DNA of 9,416 nucleotides from Gemmatimonadaceae bacterium (GTDB lineage Bacteria > Gemmatimonadota > Gemmatimonadetes > Gemmatimonadales > Gemmatimonadaceae), in contig JANWKK010000286.1 of assembly GCA_025451425.1 (NCBI GenBank), positions 1-9,416 on the forward strand, given 5' to 3'. Below are positions 1-7,032 of the stretch, piece by piece. The stretch's first letter is position 1, and each line of letters opens with the position of its first letter. The translations under genes and the position numbers were made by a program. The notes beneath the pieces are model-generated. The model was given only the letters and a program-made list of their open reading frames with translations, made no database searches and was not told the DNA's origin.

Positions 1-92
1 AGCAGCGCCGGCGCATCGAGAGCGCGGAGCACCGGTGCGACCTTCATGAAGTTCGGGCGCGCACCGACGACGAAGCAGATCGAGCCGGACAT
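1..92 (-). CDS. wecB: UDP-N-acetylglucosamine 2-epimerase (non-hydrolysing), N-terminal fragment
   Basis: Only the first 30 codons lie in the window; the gene continues past the left edge. Read on the minus strand from ATG at 92, the peptide starts MSGSICFVVGARPNFMKVAP. This is the first beta strand and the G-x-RP-x-x-(M/I)-K-x-AP loop typical of WecB/MnaA epimerases, which interconvert UDP-GlcNAc and UDP-ManNAc in the cytoplasm. The frame is also open upstream to another ATG at 149, which would add 19 residues (MRRRATTEVQ...). I prefer 92 because family members normally begin a few residues before the first strand. Neither start has a clear Shine-Dalgarno sequence. The gene is divergent from the plus-strand operon, so the two probably share a promoter region and a pathway. 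The family call is firm for so short a piece. A UDP-GlcNAc3NAcA-type epimerase of the same fold cannot be excluded. Confidence 0.8.
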   Translation of the reverse strand, partial: MSGSICFVVGARPNFMKVAPVLRALDAPAL

Positions 93-183
93 GGAGCCAA
101 GGATGCCGGAAACGGCGGCCTGCACCTCCGTCGTGGCTCGCCGCCGCATGCGCGCATGCCGTGCGCGCTAGCCTACGCCCCCG
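93..183. promoter_or_regulatory. Divergent intergenic region, presumed bidirectional promoter
   Basis: This gap lies between the preferred epimerase start (92, minus strand) and the first plus-strand start (184). It should carry the promoters of both transcription units. I see no convincing -35/-10 pair and no Shine-Dalgarno sequence before the ATG at 184. The only ordered element is a 14-bp perfect palindrome at 146-159. If the epimerase really starts at 149 the gap shrinks to 34 bp, which is short for two promoters. The assignment rests on gene orientation only. Confidence 0.4.
146..159. repeat. 14-bp perfect palindrome GCATGCGCGCATGC, possible operator
   Basis: The sequence equals its own reverse complement over 14 bases. 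It sits in the divergent gap, 24 bp upstream of the ATG at 184, a plausible operator position. Another 14-bp perfect palindrome occurs by chance inside the aminotransferase gene (6531-6544), so length alone does not show function. It also contains the alternative epimerase start at 149. Confidence 0.25.
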
Positions 184-976
184 ATGTCTCCGCCGCGGAA
201 GCTCATCGTACTGCTACCGGTGTTCAACGAAGAGCTGGGAATAGGGAACCTTCTCGTCCGGATCCGGGCACTCGAGGTGGATGGGTTCGAGCTCACTGTG
301 GTCGCAGGGTGACGACGGCTCTCGCGACGGCACCGCGCAGATCCTTGCCCGGTACACAGGCGCGATGCCACTTCAGGTGATAACGCACCCCATGAACCGT
401 GGCCTCGGCGAGACCGTGCGCGACCTCTTCGAGCGTGCCGCTGCGCTAGTCGATGACGATGACGTCGTGGTGCGGCTCGATGCCGACGATACTCACGATC
501 CTGCCGTCATTCCGGCGATGATCGCACGGATCGATGAGGGGGCCGACGTCGTAGTTGCCTCCCGCTTCAGCGACGGTGGGGGACAACTCGGTGTGTATGG
601 CACGCGCCGCTTCCTCAGTTCATGGGCAAACCTGCTGATGAAGCTCGTGTTTCCGATTCCAGGCCTACGCGAGTACACGTGCGGCTTTCGTGCATATCGC
701 GGTTCGACTCTGCGTAGAGCCATTGACGTCTTTGGCAACGACTTCATCCAGCTCAAAGGCCTCGGATTCACATCGACCCTGGAGAAGCTCGTGAAGCTGC
801 GCTTGCTCGGAGCGCGCTTCGAGGAAGTGCCGTTCGTGCTCCGCTACGACCTAAAGGCGAGCGAAAGCAAGATGCTGACGAACATCACGACGCTCGGCTA
901 CCTGGTCATGACCGTCATGTACTACTGGCCGTCACGCGGCTGGCGCACGACCTATCGGCAGGCGTCGCGGCGATGA
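184..976 (+). CDS. Family 2 glycosyltransferase, DPM1-like, split by an apparent +1 frameshift
   Basis: This is a GT-A fold glycosyltransferase resembling dolichyl/polyprenyl-phosphate sugar synthases, which move a sugar from a nucleotide donor to polyprenyl phosphate or a glycan acceptor at the cytoplasmic membrane face. From ATG 184 the frame gives MSPPRKLIVLLPVFNEE, the canonical first strand, and stops at TGA 310-312. The rest of the domain continues in the next frame from codon 308: DDGSRDGT (about residues 43-50), the DADD metal-binding motif (99-102), ASRF, and a C-terminal region with EYTCGFRAYR and KASESKM. Skipping one G of 307-309 restores a 263-residue protein of normal family length. 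A start at ATG 281 (231 residues) is open but loses the nucleotide-binding first strand, so I do not believe it is the native start. The stop overlaps the next start by 4 nt. Either a sequencing error, a real null mutation or recoding could explain the shift. Confidence 0.8.
307..312 (+). other. Frameshift site GGG-TGA in the family 2 glycosyltransferase
   Basis: The upstream frame reads GTC GCA GGG TGA C, while the conserved downstream frame reads GGT GAC GAC GGC. The two join cleanly if one G of the GGG run is removed. The stop has the weak UGA-C context also found at the prfB +1 recoding site, but no Shine-Dalgarno-like stimulator lies 3-6 nt upstream: the nearest purine-rich stretch, GAGGTGG at 274-280, is too far away. 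A homopolymer miscall or a true indel is the simpler explanation. Confidence 0.75.
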
Positions 977-2265
977 AAGAGCGCATCGGCGTGGATAACT
1001 GCGTCGAGGAGCCCGAGCGCGCGTGGGTTATCGAGTGCGGCTCTCGTTATTGGCACGATTTACCGGCGGTCGAGGCTCTGCCGGTTCCGAAGGCGCGAGA
1101 TTCGCTTGGTCTCCGATTCGTGCGCGTGGAGTTGCCCTCATGGGCAGCCGACCTAGGCGTAGGGTCTCCACCGTCGCTAGCGGTCGACTCCGGTTCGCTC
1201 GTCGGGGCGGACGGCGTCGATTGGTGGACCGCGGCGTTTCGGTTCCTGACGGGTGCAGCGGAGCGCCGGCACGAATTCGCTGCCGGACCCGTTCACTCCT
1301 ATGCGTTTCGTCTACGCGGGATCGACGCGATGGCATTCGAGAACGCATGGGTGAACCGCATCATGTTGTTCCTCCAACGGTGGTCGATGCGAGAGGCGGG
1401 CGCTAAGGAGATTCAGCCCCCTCGTGCGCGGTTCGACCTGACGCATGATGTCGACGCGGTGCGCAAGACACCGGAGCTCCGATTCAAACAAGGCGCATTC
1501 GAATTTCTCAACGCTGGTCGACTGATGGTGAGGCGGCGACCGGTCGAAAGTGGGCAGAGGCTTGCCGCGGGCATTCGCTTCGCGGCGCGCGGCGGTGAGC
1601 TTTCCACCTGGCACCAGATACGAGCGCTCGAGACGCAGTGCAGCGTCAAGAGCACCTTCCACGTCTATGCGGGGCCGGCGGGGCGTCAGAGAAAAGGTCG
1701 CGCACTCTTGCTCGACCCGGCGTATGATGTCGCGAGCCTCACGGACACGCTGCGCTTGTTGCGCGACGGCGGCTGGACGATCGGTTTGCATCCCGGTTTC
1801 GATGCCTGGCGCGACACGTCTGAACTCGGTGCGCAGCGGGAGATCTTGGAGCGTGTCGTCGGCGCGTCGGTACAGCGGTGCCGTCAGCACTGGCTCCGGT
1901 TCTCCTGGGCGGAGACCTGGGAAGCACAAGAGCAAGCCGGCCTCCGGCTTGACTCGACTCTAGGTTTCAACGACCGGCCCGGTTTTCGGAATGGCGCGGC
2001 GCTTCGATTCCGACCGTGGAACTTCTCCAGGCGCGCCCCGCTTGGTCTCGAGGTGATCCCGCTCGTTCTAATGGACTCGCATCTCTACGACTACGAGTTG
2101 CTGGACGATCGTGCCCGTCAGGCGGAGATGCGGCGTTGGGTTGACGAGGTGGCTGCGGTAGGCGGCGAGGCGAGCTTCCTGTGGCATCAGCAGACGATCC
2201 ACCCAGACTATGGTTGGTTGTCGGGGTATCGCGAGTTGCTCCAGCTCGTGAGCGACGGTTCCTAG
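973..2265 (+). CDS. Polysaccharide deacetylase-like (NodB/CE4 homology) protein
   Basis: A 430-residue protein with a divergent NodB-homology (CE4) domain in its C-terminal two thirds. The first catalytic motif appears as RFDLTHDVDAV, with D159 and D161 where CE4 enzymes have TFDD. A later strand reads GWTIGLHPGFDAW (H273), followed by QRCRQHWLRF (H306), DSTLGFNDRPGFRNG and a terminal FLWHQQTIHPDYGW segment. The N-terminal 150 residues include VDWWTAAFRFL, resembling the helical region that precedes this domain in other large uncharacterised deacetylase-like proteins. CE4 enzymes remove N- or O-acetyl groups from sugars using a metal held by Asp and His. No signal peptide or membrane segment is visible, so it would act in the cytoplasm, unlike many cell-wall deacetylases. 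Its ATG overlaps the preceding stop by 4 nt. The fold is likely; substrate and activity are unknown. Confidence 0.8.
   Translation: MKERIGVDNCVEEPERAWVIECGSRYWHDLPAVEALPVPKARDSLGLRFVRVELPSWAADLGVGSPPSLAVDSGSLVGADGVDWWTAAFRFLTGAAERRHEFAAGPVHSYAFRLRGIDAMAFENAWVNRIMLFLQRWSMREAGAKEIQPPRARFDLTHDVDAVRKTPELRFKQGAFEFLNAGRLMVRRRPVESGQRLAAGIRFAARGGELSTWHQIRALETQCSVKSTFHVYAGPAGRQRKGRALLLDPAYDVASLTDTLRLLRDGGWTIGLHPGFDAWRDTSELGAQREILERVVGASVQRCRQHWLRFSWAETWEAQEQAGLRLDSTLGFNDRPGFRNGAALRFRPWNFSRRAPLGLEVIPLVLMDSHLYDYELLDDRARQAEMRRWVDEVAAVGGEASFLWHQQTIHPDYGWLSGYRELLQLVSDGS
1933..1951 (+). repeat. Intragenic inverted repeat, 8-bp arms
   Basis: CAAGCCGG and CCGGCTTG are separated by three bases (CCT) within the deacetylase-like gene. 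No U-tract follows, so it is not an intrinsic terminator. It is most likely a by-product of coding sequence and serves as a background example when judging the hairpin at 7029-7047. Confidence 0.4.
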
Positions 2266-2273
2266 TCTTGCCG

Positions 2274-4331
2274 ATGCATCGTCTCGACGCTTATCGCGCC
2301 GTTCGACGCCGACTCGGGGTCGCGGGAGTCGTCGTCGCTTTCTACGTCTTCGCGGCAACGGTTGTGTCCTCGATGTTGTCGAAGACATTGCTCGACGGCG
2401 AGACCTCGCTGCTCTCGAACCCCGTGATCGATTTTGCTCGCAAGGGTGTTTGGCACTACCCGCTGCATGCGCAGGACATCTTTTTCCCCGGTGTCAAACC
2501 GTTCATGATCCACCCGCCCCTTCACTACGTGCTTGCGAGCGGAATCGTTGCCGCGTTCGGCGTAGGGACGTGGCAACTGATAGCCGTCAGCGCGGTCGTC
2601 GGGATCCTTGGGATGGCGATCGCGGCGTATGTCTCCGCGCGTATCTGGGGATACGGAACGGCGCTCGTTTCAATCGCAATCGCCGCCGCGCTTTACGGCT
2701 TCTACTTCTCGGCCGACCAGTTGCGCTGCGACATCACCTTCGGCTTTACCTATGCACTGTTCCTGCTCGTATTCGGCCGAGTGCTCGTTCGAAAGCTCTC
2801 GACGAAGGCGCTACGCGCACACTCGCTCTTGATCGGCGTGCTCGGGATCGCAACGCTAGCGTCACACTGGTTCGGGTATTTCGTGCAGTTGTATGTCGTG
2901 GGGTACGTGGTACTCGTGATCGTCCGGGGTCGTGAACGTGTAGCGAATGTGCTGCTCGTCCTCGCGGGAAACGCAATGGGCCTCGGCCTGTGGGCGATCC
3001 TCTACGGCCGGGACCTCTGGAAGACCCTCATCTTCGCTCTTGTGCAGGGCGATCAATTCCGGACCACGATCCACAACACGATGGCTTACTTTCTGTCCTT
3101 CGTTTACCAGTGGCCGGGCGGCAGGATTCTCGAGGCAGGGGTATTCCTCGCGGTTGCCGTGGTTGTCGTGCGGCTCAGCTTCCACGTTCGGACGCATGGG
3201 CGCCGTGCCTTGTTTCTGCGGGGCTTGCCAATGCCGCTCGTCGTTGAGATCTATCTGCTCTTGAACCTCCTTCTCTACCTCGTCTGGTTTGCAGTGTTTG
3301 TCGGCAACAAGGCCCCCCAATACGGCGGCGATCTCTACTTCTTTGCGATCCCACTCGCAGCTCGCGGTTACGTCGGCGTCGGCGAGCTCGCGGCAGTGGG
3401 TCTTCGACGGCCTGCTGTCGCCGCAGTGGGGGCCATTGCGGTTGCCGGCATCGTGTTTTCGACGTCGACCGTCGTGCGGCATCTGTTTCCGCTAAATCCG
3501 GTGGCATTGCGGAGCTCGGATCGCGTCTATCACGCGATTCGAGCCGACCTGGGCACATTTGTGTCGAAGAACGACCGAGTAATGATGGGCGTTGCCGCGT
3601 ACCCGTACCTTTACGACCGTTCCTACGCGACTCCCATGCGGCTCGTCGGGTCGTATTTCCTGAAGCCCGAGGCGCACAGTTCGTTCTTGAACATCCTCCG
3701 ACGAGCACTCAGGCAACGAAAGCTCTATGACCCCGCTGCAGAGCCTCCAGCTTGGCTCGCACGCCATCTCGCGGAATCAGCGCCGCTGGTCGTGTCGAAC
3801 GACGACGGCGAGGGGTATCAATACATTCTCTACGACCCGCGGGTCTGGGGGCCGTCGTTTAGGGAGGTCGGTGTTGTAATCGTCCAACATCCAGATCTCG
3901 GATACATCCAGCCGGATGGGCTCGTTGGCACGAGTGAAGTTCAGTTCTTCGCGATCTTCGTGCGTCGTGATCGGATCGCTCAATACGAGCGCGACCATGG
4001 GCTGAGCGCAGACTCACTCCGGGTGGGGAAATACACGTCGCTCCTCACATTTGCGCGCTCCGGCGAGGCGGCAAAGCCGATTAGCGCAACTGCGTGGGCG
4101 AAGTTGAAGCCGGAGGTCAAACGAGCGCAGATCGTCGCTTATCTGGCAACGCATCGCTGGTTCGGCCTGGACGGGTCGATTCAGCGGTCGGAGACGCTCG
4201 ATGCGCTCGTCCCGTCTATCGACTCGATCCTGACGTCCTCGAGCGCGGGACTCGGTTTTGAGCGAACGCTCGGCGAGGCTGTCGTGAAGGCAATGATCCA
4301 AAGTAACGTAGTAGAGCGCTGGGCTAGGTGA
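2274..4331 (+). CDS. GT39/ArnT-like membrane glycosyltransferase (GT-C fold)
   Basis: A 685-residue integral membrane protein. After a first hydrophobic segment (about residues 15-35) comes an extracytoplasmic-type loop with LLDGETSLLSNP (D41, E43), where GT-C enzymes carry an acidic catalytic residue. Next comes KPFMIHPPLHYVL (about 75-87), matching the K-P-P-L-Y-Y-type motif of the PMT/ArnT group, then DQLRCDI (R151, D153) and further hydrophobic segments to about residue 400. Residues about 400-685 form a soluble C-terminal domain. Such enzymes use polyprenyl-phosphate sugars to glycosylate lipid or glycan acceptors outside the membrane, which fits a DPM1-like gene in the same operon. I chose ATG 2274, 8 nt after the preceding stop. 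The frame is open further upstream (to 2181) and a TTG lies at 2268, but those residues are not membrane-like and overlap the previous gene. Donor and acceptor are unknown. Confidence 0.8.
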   Translation: MHRLDAYRAVRRRLGVAGVVVAFYVFAATVVSSMLSKTLLDGETSLLSNPVIDFARKGVWHYPLHAQDIFFPGVKPFMIHPPLHYVLASGIVAAFGVGTWQLIAVSAVVGILGMAIAAYVSARIWGYGTALVSIAIAAALYGFYFSADQLRCDITFGFTYALFLLVFGRVLVRKLSTKALRAHSLLIGVLGIATLASHWFGYFVQLYVVGYVVLVIVRGRERVANVLLVLAGNAMGLGLWAILYGRDLWKTLIFALVQGDQFRTTIHNTMAYFLSFVYQWPGGRILEAGVFLAVAVVVVRLSFHVRTHGRRALFLRGLPMPLVVEIYLLLNLLLYLVWFAVFVGNKAPQYGGDLYFFAIPLAARGYVGVGELAAVGLRRPAVAAVGAIAVAGIVFSTSTVVRHLFPLNPVALRSSDRVYHAIRADLGTFVSKNDRVMMGVAAYPYLYDRSYATPMRLVGSYFLKPEAHSSFLNILRRALRQRKLYDPAAEPPAWLARHLAESAPLVVSNDDGEGYQYILYDPRVWGPSFREVGVVIVQHPDLGYIQPDGLVGTSEVQFFAIFVRRDRIAQYERDHGLSADSLRVGKYTSLLTFARSGEAAKPISATAWAKLKPEVKRAQIVAYLATHRWFGLDGSIQRSETLDALVPSIDSILTSSSAGLGFERTLGEAVVKAMIQSNVVERWAR

Positions 4332-5845
4332 ACCCGTACCAGGTACAAGTGGAGCGCGTATTACCGCGCCTGCTAGCGCTCTATGACCGTAATCAAATCA
4401 GTCCCACGCGCGGCTTCGGTGACCGCTACCGCTGGGCCTGGAAGCTGATCGACTTCGGCAACGCGACGTTTCAAGGGGCGTGCCATGGGTTGGCACGCCT
4501 TGCCGTAGCGGGTTTGTTGCCGGAGTACATTTCCGAGCGAGCAGCCATCGACCGTATTCAGGAGATGATCGACGCAGCGGCACGTCTCTGCGACCGAGAC
4601 GGAAGCGTGGGAGAGGCATTTCCGCATGAGTCGTCCTTCTGCGTGACCGCGCTTGTCGCTCATGACGTGCTGGCGGCGATCGAGTTGCTCGGGCCGCGCT
4701 TGCAGCCTGCGCACCTGAATACCGTCGAGCCGATGATTCGCTTCCTTGAACGAACAGACGAAACCCACGCCACTATCTCGAATCATCTGGCGACAGCCGT
4801 GTCGGCGCTGGTGCGCTGGCACGCGCTCACCGCTTCGGGGGGCCTCCAACGAGCTGAGTCTCTCCTACGCCGGCTGCTTGAGGCGCAAGACGCTGATGGA
4901 TGGTTCAGGGAGTACTGGGGCGCGGACCCTGGCTATCAAACTCTGACGACGCACTACCTCGCCGACGCGCATCGCCTCCGGCCCGAACTCAATCTCCTTG
5001 AGCCTCTCGGCAGGTCGTTGCAGTTTCTCTGCCACTTCGCGCACGCCGATGGCTCGTTTGGTGGCTTGTATGGGAGCCGCAACACGCGCTTCCTCGCCCC
5101 CGGAGGAATCGAGGCGCTTGCGGGAGAGATTCCGGAGGCTGCCGCTCTCTCGCTTTTTGCGCGCCGCGCTATCGCCGCGCGATCCCTCGTGACACTCGAA
5201 ACGATGGACGAGCCCAATCTCATCCCGCTTTTCAATAGCTATTGCTGGGCTGCGGCCGAGGAGAGGCCACTTGAGGTCGATCTGGTTCTCCCGGCAGAGG
5301 GCGACCCGTTCCGCCGGGTGTTCCGGTCCGCCGGGCTCGTCATTGACAGGGGCACAGCTCATTACACCGTTGTCTCAGTGCACAAGGGTGGTATTACTCA
5401 TCACGTCGGCGGCACAGGCACGAGTGTTGACGCCGGCGTTGTCGCACGTGCCGGGGGTCGGCTATACACGACTCAGTCGTACAACTCGGCAAACATCTGG
5501 CGTGAGACTCCAGATGGGATTGAGGTCGTCGCGCGGCTGGCGACGGCTCCGTTCGAGCTTCCGTCGCCGCTTCAATTCGCGGTTCTCCGTATCGCGACCG
5601 AAACCGTGTTGCGCATCGCGAGAGTGCGGTTGCTTGCAAAGCGGCTCCTCGTGAGACGCGTCATCACAAACGGGGACGAGGTATCGCTAGCCAACAAGCG
5701 GACGATCCGTTTCGGGGGAACGGCCCTCATCAAAGACGAGTGGGTGGGTGACTCAACCGGGTTCGAGCGCGAGTGCTTGCTGCGCCCATTCTCTGTGCTG
5801 CACATGGCATCACAAGGCTACTGGCAGGTCGGCGACGACGCATGA
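4328..5845 (+). CDS. Uncharacterised alpha-toroid/beta-sandwich protein, polysaccharide-lyase-like
   Basis: A 505-residue protein that I cannot assign to a named family. Residues about 30-300 are helical with three turn-like repeats, each centred on D-G-(S/W)-(V/F): DGSVGEAF (91-98), DGWFREYWG (190-198) and DGSFGGLYGSRNT (241-253). This pattern resembles an (alpha/alpha) toroid of the terpenoid-cyclase/glycan-lyase type. From about residue 320 it becomes strand-rich, with HYTVVSVHKGGITHHVGGTG (345-364) and GGRLYTTQSYNSANIW (376-391). This recalls the beta-sandwich that follows the toroid in heparinase II/III and related lyases or C5-epimerases. No signal peptide or transmembrane segment is seen, so it appears cytoplasmic. 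The start is GTG 4328, overlapping the preceding stop by 4 nt. An epimerase, a lyase-fold assembly factor or an editing enzyme are all possible. Fold confidence is moderate; function is unknown. Confidence 0.7.
   Translation: MNPYQVQVERVLPRLLALYDRNQISPTRGFGDRYRWAWKLIDFGNATFQGACHGLARLAVAGLLPEYISERAAIDRIQEMIDAAARLCDRDGSVGEAFPHESSFCVTALVAHDVLAAIELLGPRLQPAHLNTVEPMIRFLERTDETHATISNHLATAVSALVRWHALTASGGLQRAESLLRRLLEAQDADGWFREYWGADPGYQTLTTHYLADAHRLRPELNLLEPLGRSLQFLCHFAHADGSFGGLYGSRNTRFLAPGGIEALAGEIPEAAALSLFARRAIAARSLVTLETMDEPNLIPLFNSYCWAAAEERPLEVDLVLPAEGDPFRRVFRSAGLVIDRGTAHYTVVSVHKGGITHHVGGTGTSVDAGVVARAGGRLYTTQSYNSANIWRETPDGIEVVARLATAPFELPSPLQFAVLRIATETVLRIARVRLLAKRLLVRRVITNGDEVSLANKRTIRFGGTALIKDEWVGDSTGFERECLLRPFSVLHMASQGYWQVGDDA
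4477..4499 (+). repeat. Intragenic inverted repeat, 9-bp arms
   Basis: GGCGTGCCA and TGGCACGCC are separated by five bases (TGGGT) about 150 nt into the lyase-like gene. Outer CAA (4472-4474) and TTG (4500-4502) could extend the stem across a two-base bulge. No U-tract follows. It falls in the residues that encode QGACHGLARL, which look conserved as protein, so chance or coding constraint is the likely cause. Confidence 0.4.
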
Positions 5846-7032
5846 TCGCCCGCTTGCGTCCGACTATCGGCTCACGCGAGCTTTTCGCCGCCGTCAAGCG
5901 ACGGCCGAACTCAGTGGCAGAGTTCGAGCGCGCGTTCGCGCTGTCACTCGGGCAGCGATACGCGCTCGCGTTTCCTTACGGACGCACTGCGCTTCGACTT
6001 CTCCTCGAGTCTTTCGGCTTCGTCGGTCAAGAGATCATCTGCCCGGCATACACCTGCATCGTCGTGGCACACGCGATCGTTGCGAGCGGTAATACACCCG
6101 TCTTCGTAGACAGCCGTGACGAGGACTTCAACATGGACCTTGATCTGGCGTCTGCTGCTGTTGGACCGCGCACGGCAGCGATTGTGCCGACCTCGTTGTT
6201 CGGATTCCCTGTCGACCTCGATGTGCTTAACGCATTTGCGAGCTCGCATCCCGATTTGCGCGTCGTTCAGGACTGTGCGCACAGCTTTGGCGCGGAATGG
6301 AGGGGTCAACCTGTTCAGCGCGCTGGTGACGCTGCGGTTTACGGACTCAATGTGAGCAAGATCATCACTGCGATCTTTGGCGGTGTGGTTGCGACCGACT
6401 CCGGCGAGGTGTTCGAGTCTCTACGCGAGAAGCGCGAGCGCATGCTTGTGTCGGGTGGCTTAGGCAAGGAGCTGCGGCGCGCGCTCTACCTCGGTGGGGC
6501 GTGGGGGGCGTTTCTGCCGCCCGTCTACAGGCTCGTCGACGAGCTCGTACGCCGCGGTGTCCTCGGACGCTTCACCGACTACTACGACGAGCACGTGATC
6601 GACATGCCGCGCGATCACCTGACTCAGATGGCCAACGTCGAGGCCCGTGTCGGGCTCGTGCAGGCCGGGCGTTACGAGGAAATCGTCGCGCATCGGCGAC
6701 GCAGTGCGGCAATCTACAACGAAGTTCTGGCGGACGCCCGCGGGGTGCGTCTACCCCCAGCTGAGCCGGGTGCGACGTACTCGCACTATGTTGTGCGAAC
6801 CCAGCGTGCAGAGTTCGTTATGAAGGAGCTCCAGGCGGCGGGTGTGCAAGCGGGCCGTCTTGTAGATTACGTCGTGCCGGACCTCGCGGCGTATGCCGGG
6901 GCTCGCTTTCTCGATCGCGGCGTTGCAAGGACGTTCCCGCCGCTGGTCTTAAATCTCCCGGTCCACGCAGGCGTCGATTCGCATCGTGCCGAATCGATCG
7001 GCCGCATCGTCGCGGCTGCGGCAGCTCCGTGA
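5842..7032 (+). CDS. DegT/DnrJ/EryC1/StrS-family PLP aminotransferase
   Basis: A 396-residue fold-type I, PLP-dependent sugar aminotransferase. It is expected to transfer an amino group, usually from glutamate, to a keto group of a nucleotide-linked sugar in the cytoplasm. Visible family landmarks are FPYGRTALRLLL (about 44-55, phosphate-binding region), CPAYTC (67-72), PVFVDSRDEDFNMD (about 86-99), QDCAHSFGAEW (D144, the PLP ring-nitrogen partner, and H147), GDAAVYGLNVSKIITAIFGG with the Schiff-base lysine K173, and a C-terminal substrate half containing YSHYVVRT. Length is normal for the family. I chose ATG 5842, whose codon overlaps the previous TGA by 4 nt. The frame is open to 5773, but those 23 extra residues would lie inside the previous gene. 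With the formyltransferase-like gene downstream, a 4-amino-4,6-dideoxyhexose is a plausible product, though the sugar and the position aminated cannot be read from sequence. Confidence 0.9.
   Translation: MIARLRPTIGSRELFAAVKRRPNSVAEFERAFALSLGQRYALAFPYGRTALRLLLESFGFVGQEIICPAYTCIVVAHAIVASGNTPVFVDSRDEDFNMDLDLASAAVGPRTAAIVPTSLFGFPVDLDVLNAFASSHPDLRVVQDCAHSFGAEWRGQPVQRAGDAAVYGLNVSKIITAIFGGVVATDSGEVFESLREKRERMLVSGGLGKELRRALYLGGAWGAFLPPVYRLVDELVRRGVLGRFTDYYDEHVIDMPRDHLTQMANVEARVGLVQAGRYEEIVAHRRRSAAIYNEVLADARGVRLPPAEPGATYSHYVVRTQRAEFVMKELQAAGVQAGRLVDYVVPDLAAYAGARFLDRGVARTFPPLVLNLPVHAGVDSHRAESIGRIVAAAAAP

Noticed and set aside
156..380. Short plus-strand open frame bridging the frameshift region in the third frame
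   Set aside because: It does not contain either half of the glycosyltransferase motifs. The conserved residues are in the frames starting at 184 and 281.
1312..1935. 207-codon open frame on the minus strand
   Set aside because: It lies wholly inside the deacetylase-like gene on the opposite strand. The peptide is Arg/Pro-rich with no recognisable motif, as is common opposite high-GC genes.
2181..2273. Upstream extension of the GT39-like gene
   Set aside because: The extra 31 residues overlap the previous gene by 85 bases and are not part of the membrane domain. ATG 2274 fits the tight gene spacing.
2450..2935. 161-codon plus-strand open frame inside the GT39-like gene
   Set aside because: It is a shifted-frame shadow of a clear membrane protein; the peptide is rich in Arg and shows no family signature.
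2862..3482. 206-codon open frame on the minus strand
   Set aside because: It is antisense to the GT39-like gene. The product is charged, has no domain motif and does not fit the operon direction.
3834..3845. Short palindrome around GACCCGCGGGTC
   Set aside because: It is intragenic, 12 bp, GC-rich, and without a U-tract or neighbouring start; chance is sufficient.
4477..4499. 9-bp hairpin considered as an intrinsic terminator or attenuator
   Set aside because: No run of T follows and it lies within a long coding sequence, so premature termination there has no support.
5773..5841. Upstream extension of the aminotransferase
   Set aside because: It lies inside the previous gene. ATG 5842 gives the same 4-nt overlap seen at the other junctions and a normal family length.
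6531..6544. 14-bp palindrome GCTCGTCGACGAGC
   Set aside because: It is inside the aminotransferase coding sequence and explained by codons for Leu-Val-Asp-Glu-Leu. It is useful only as a measure of background palindromes.
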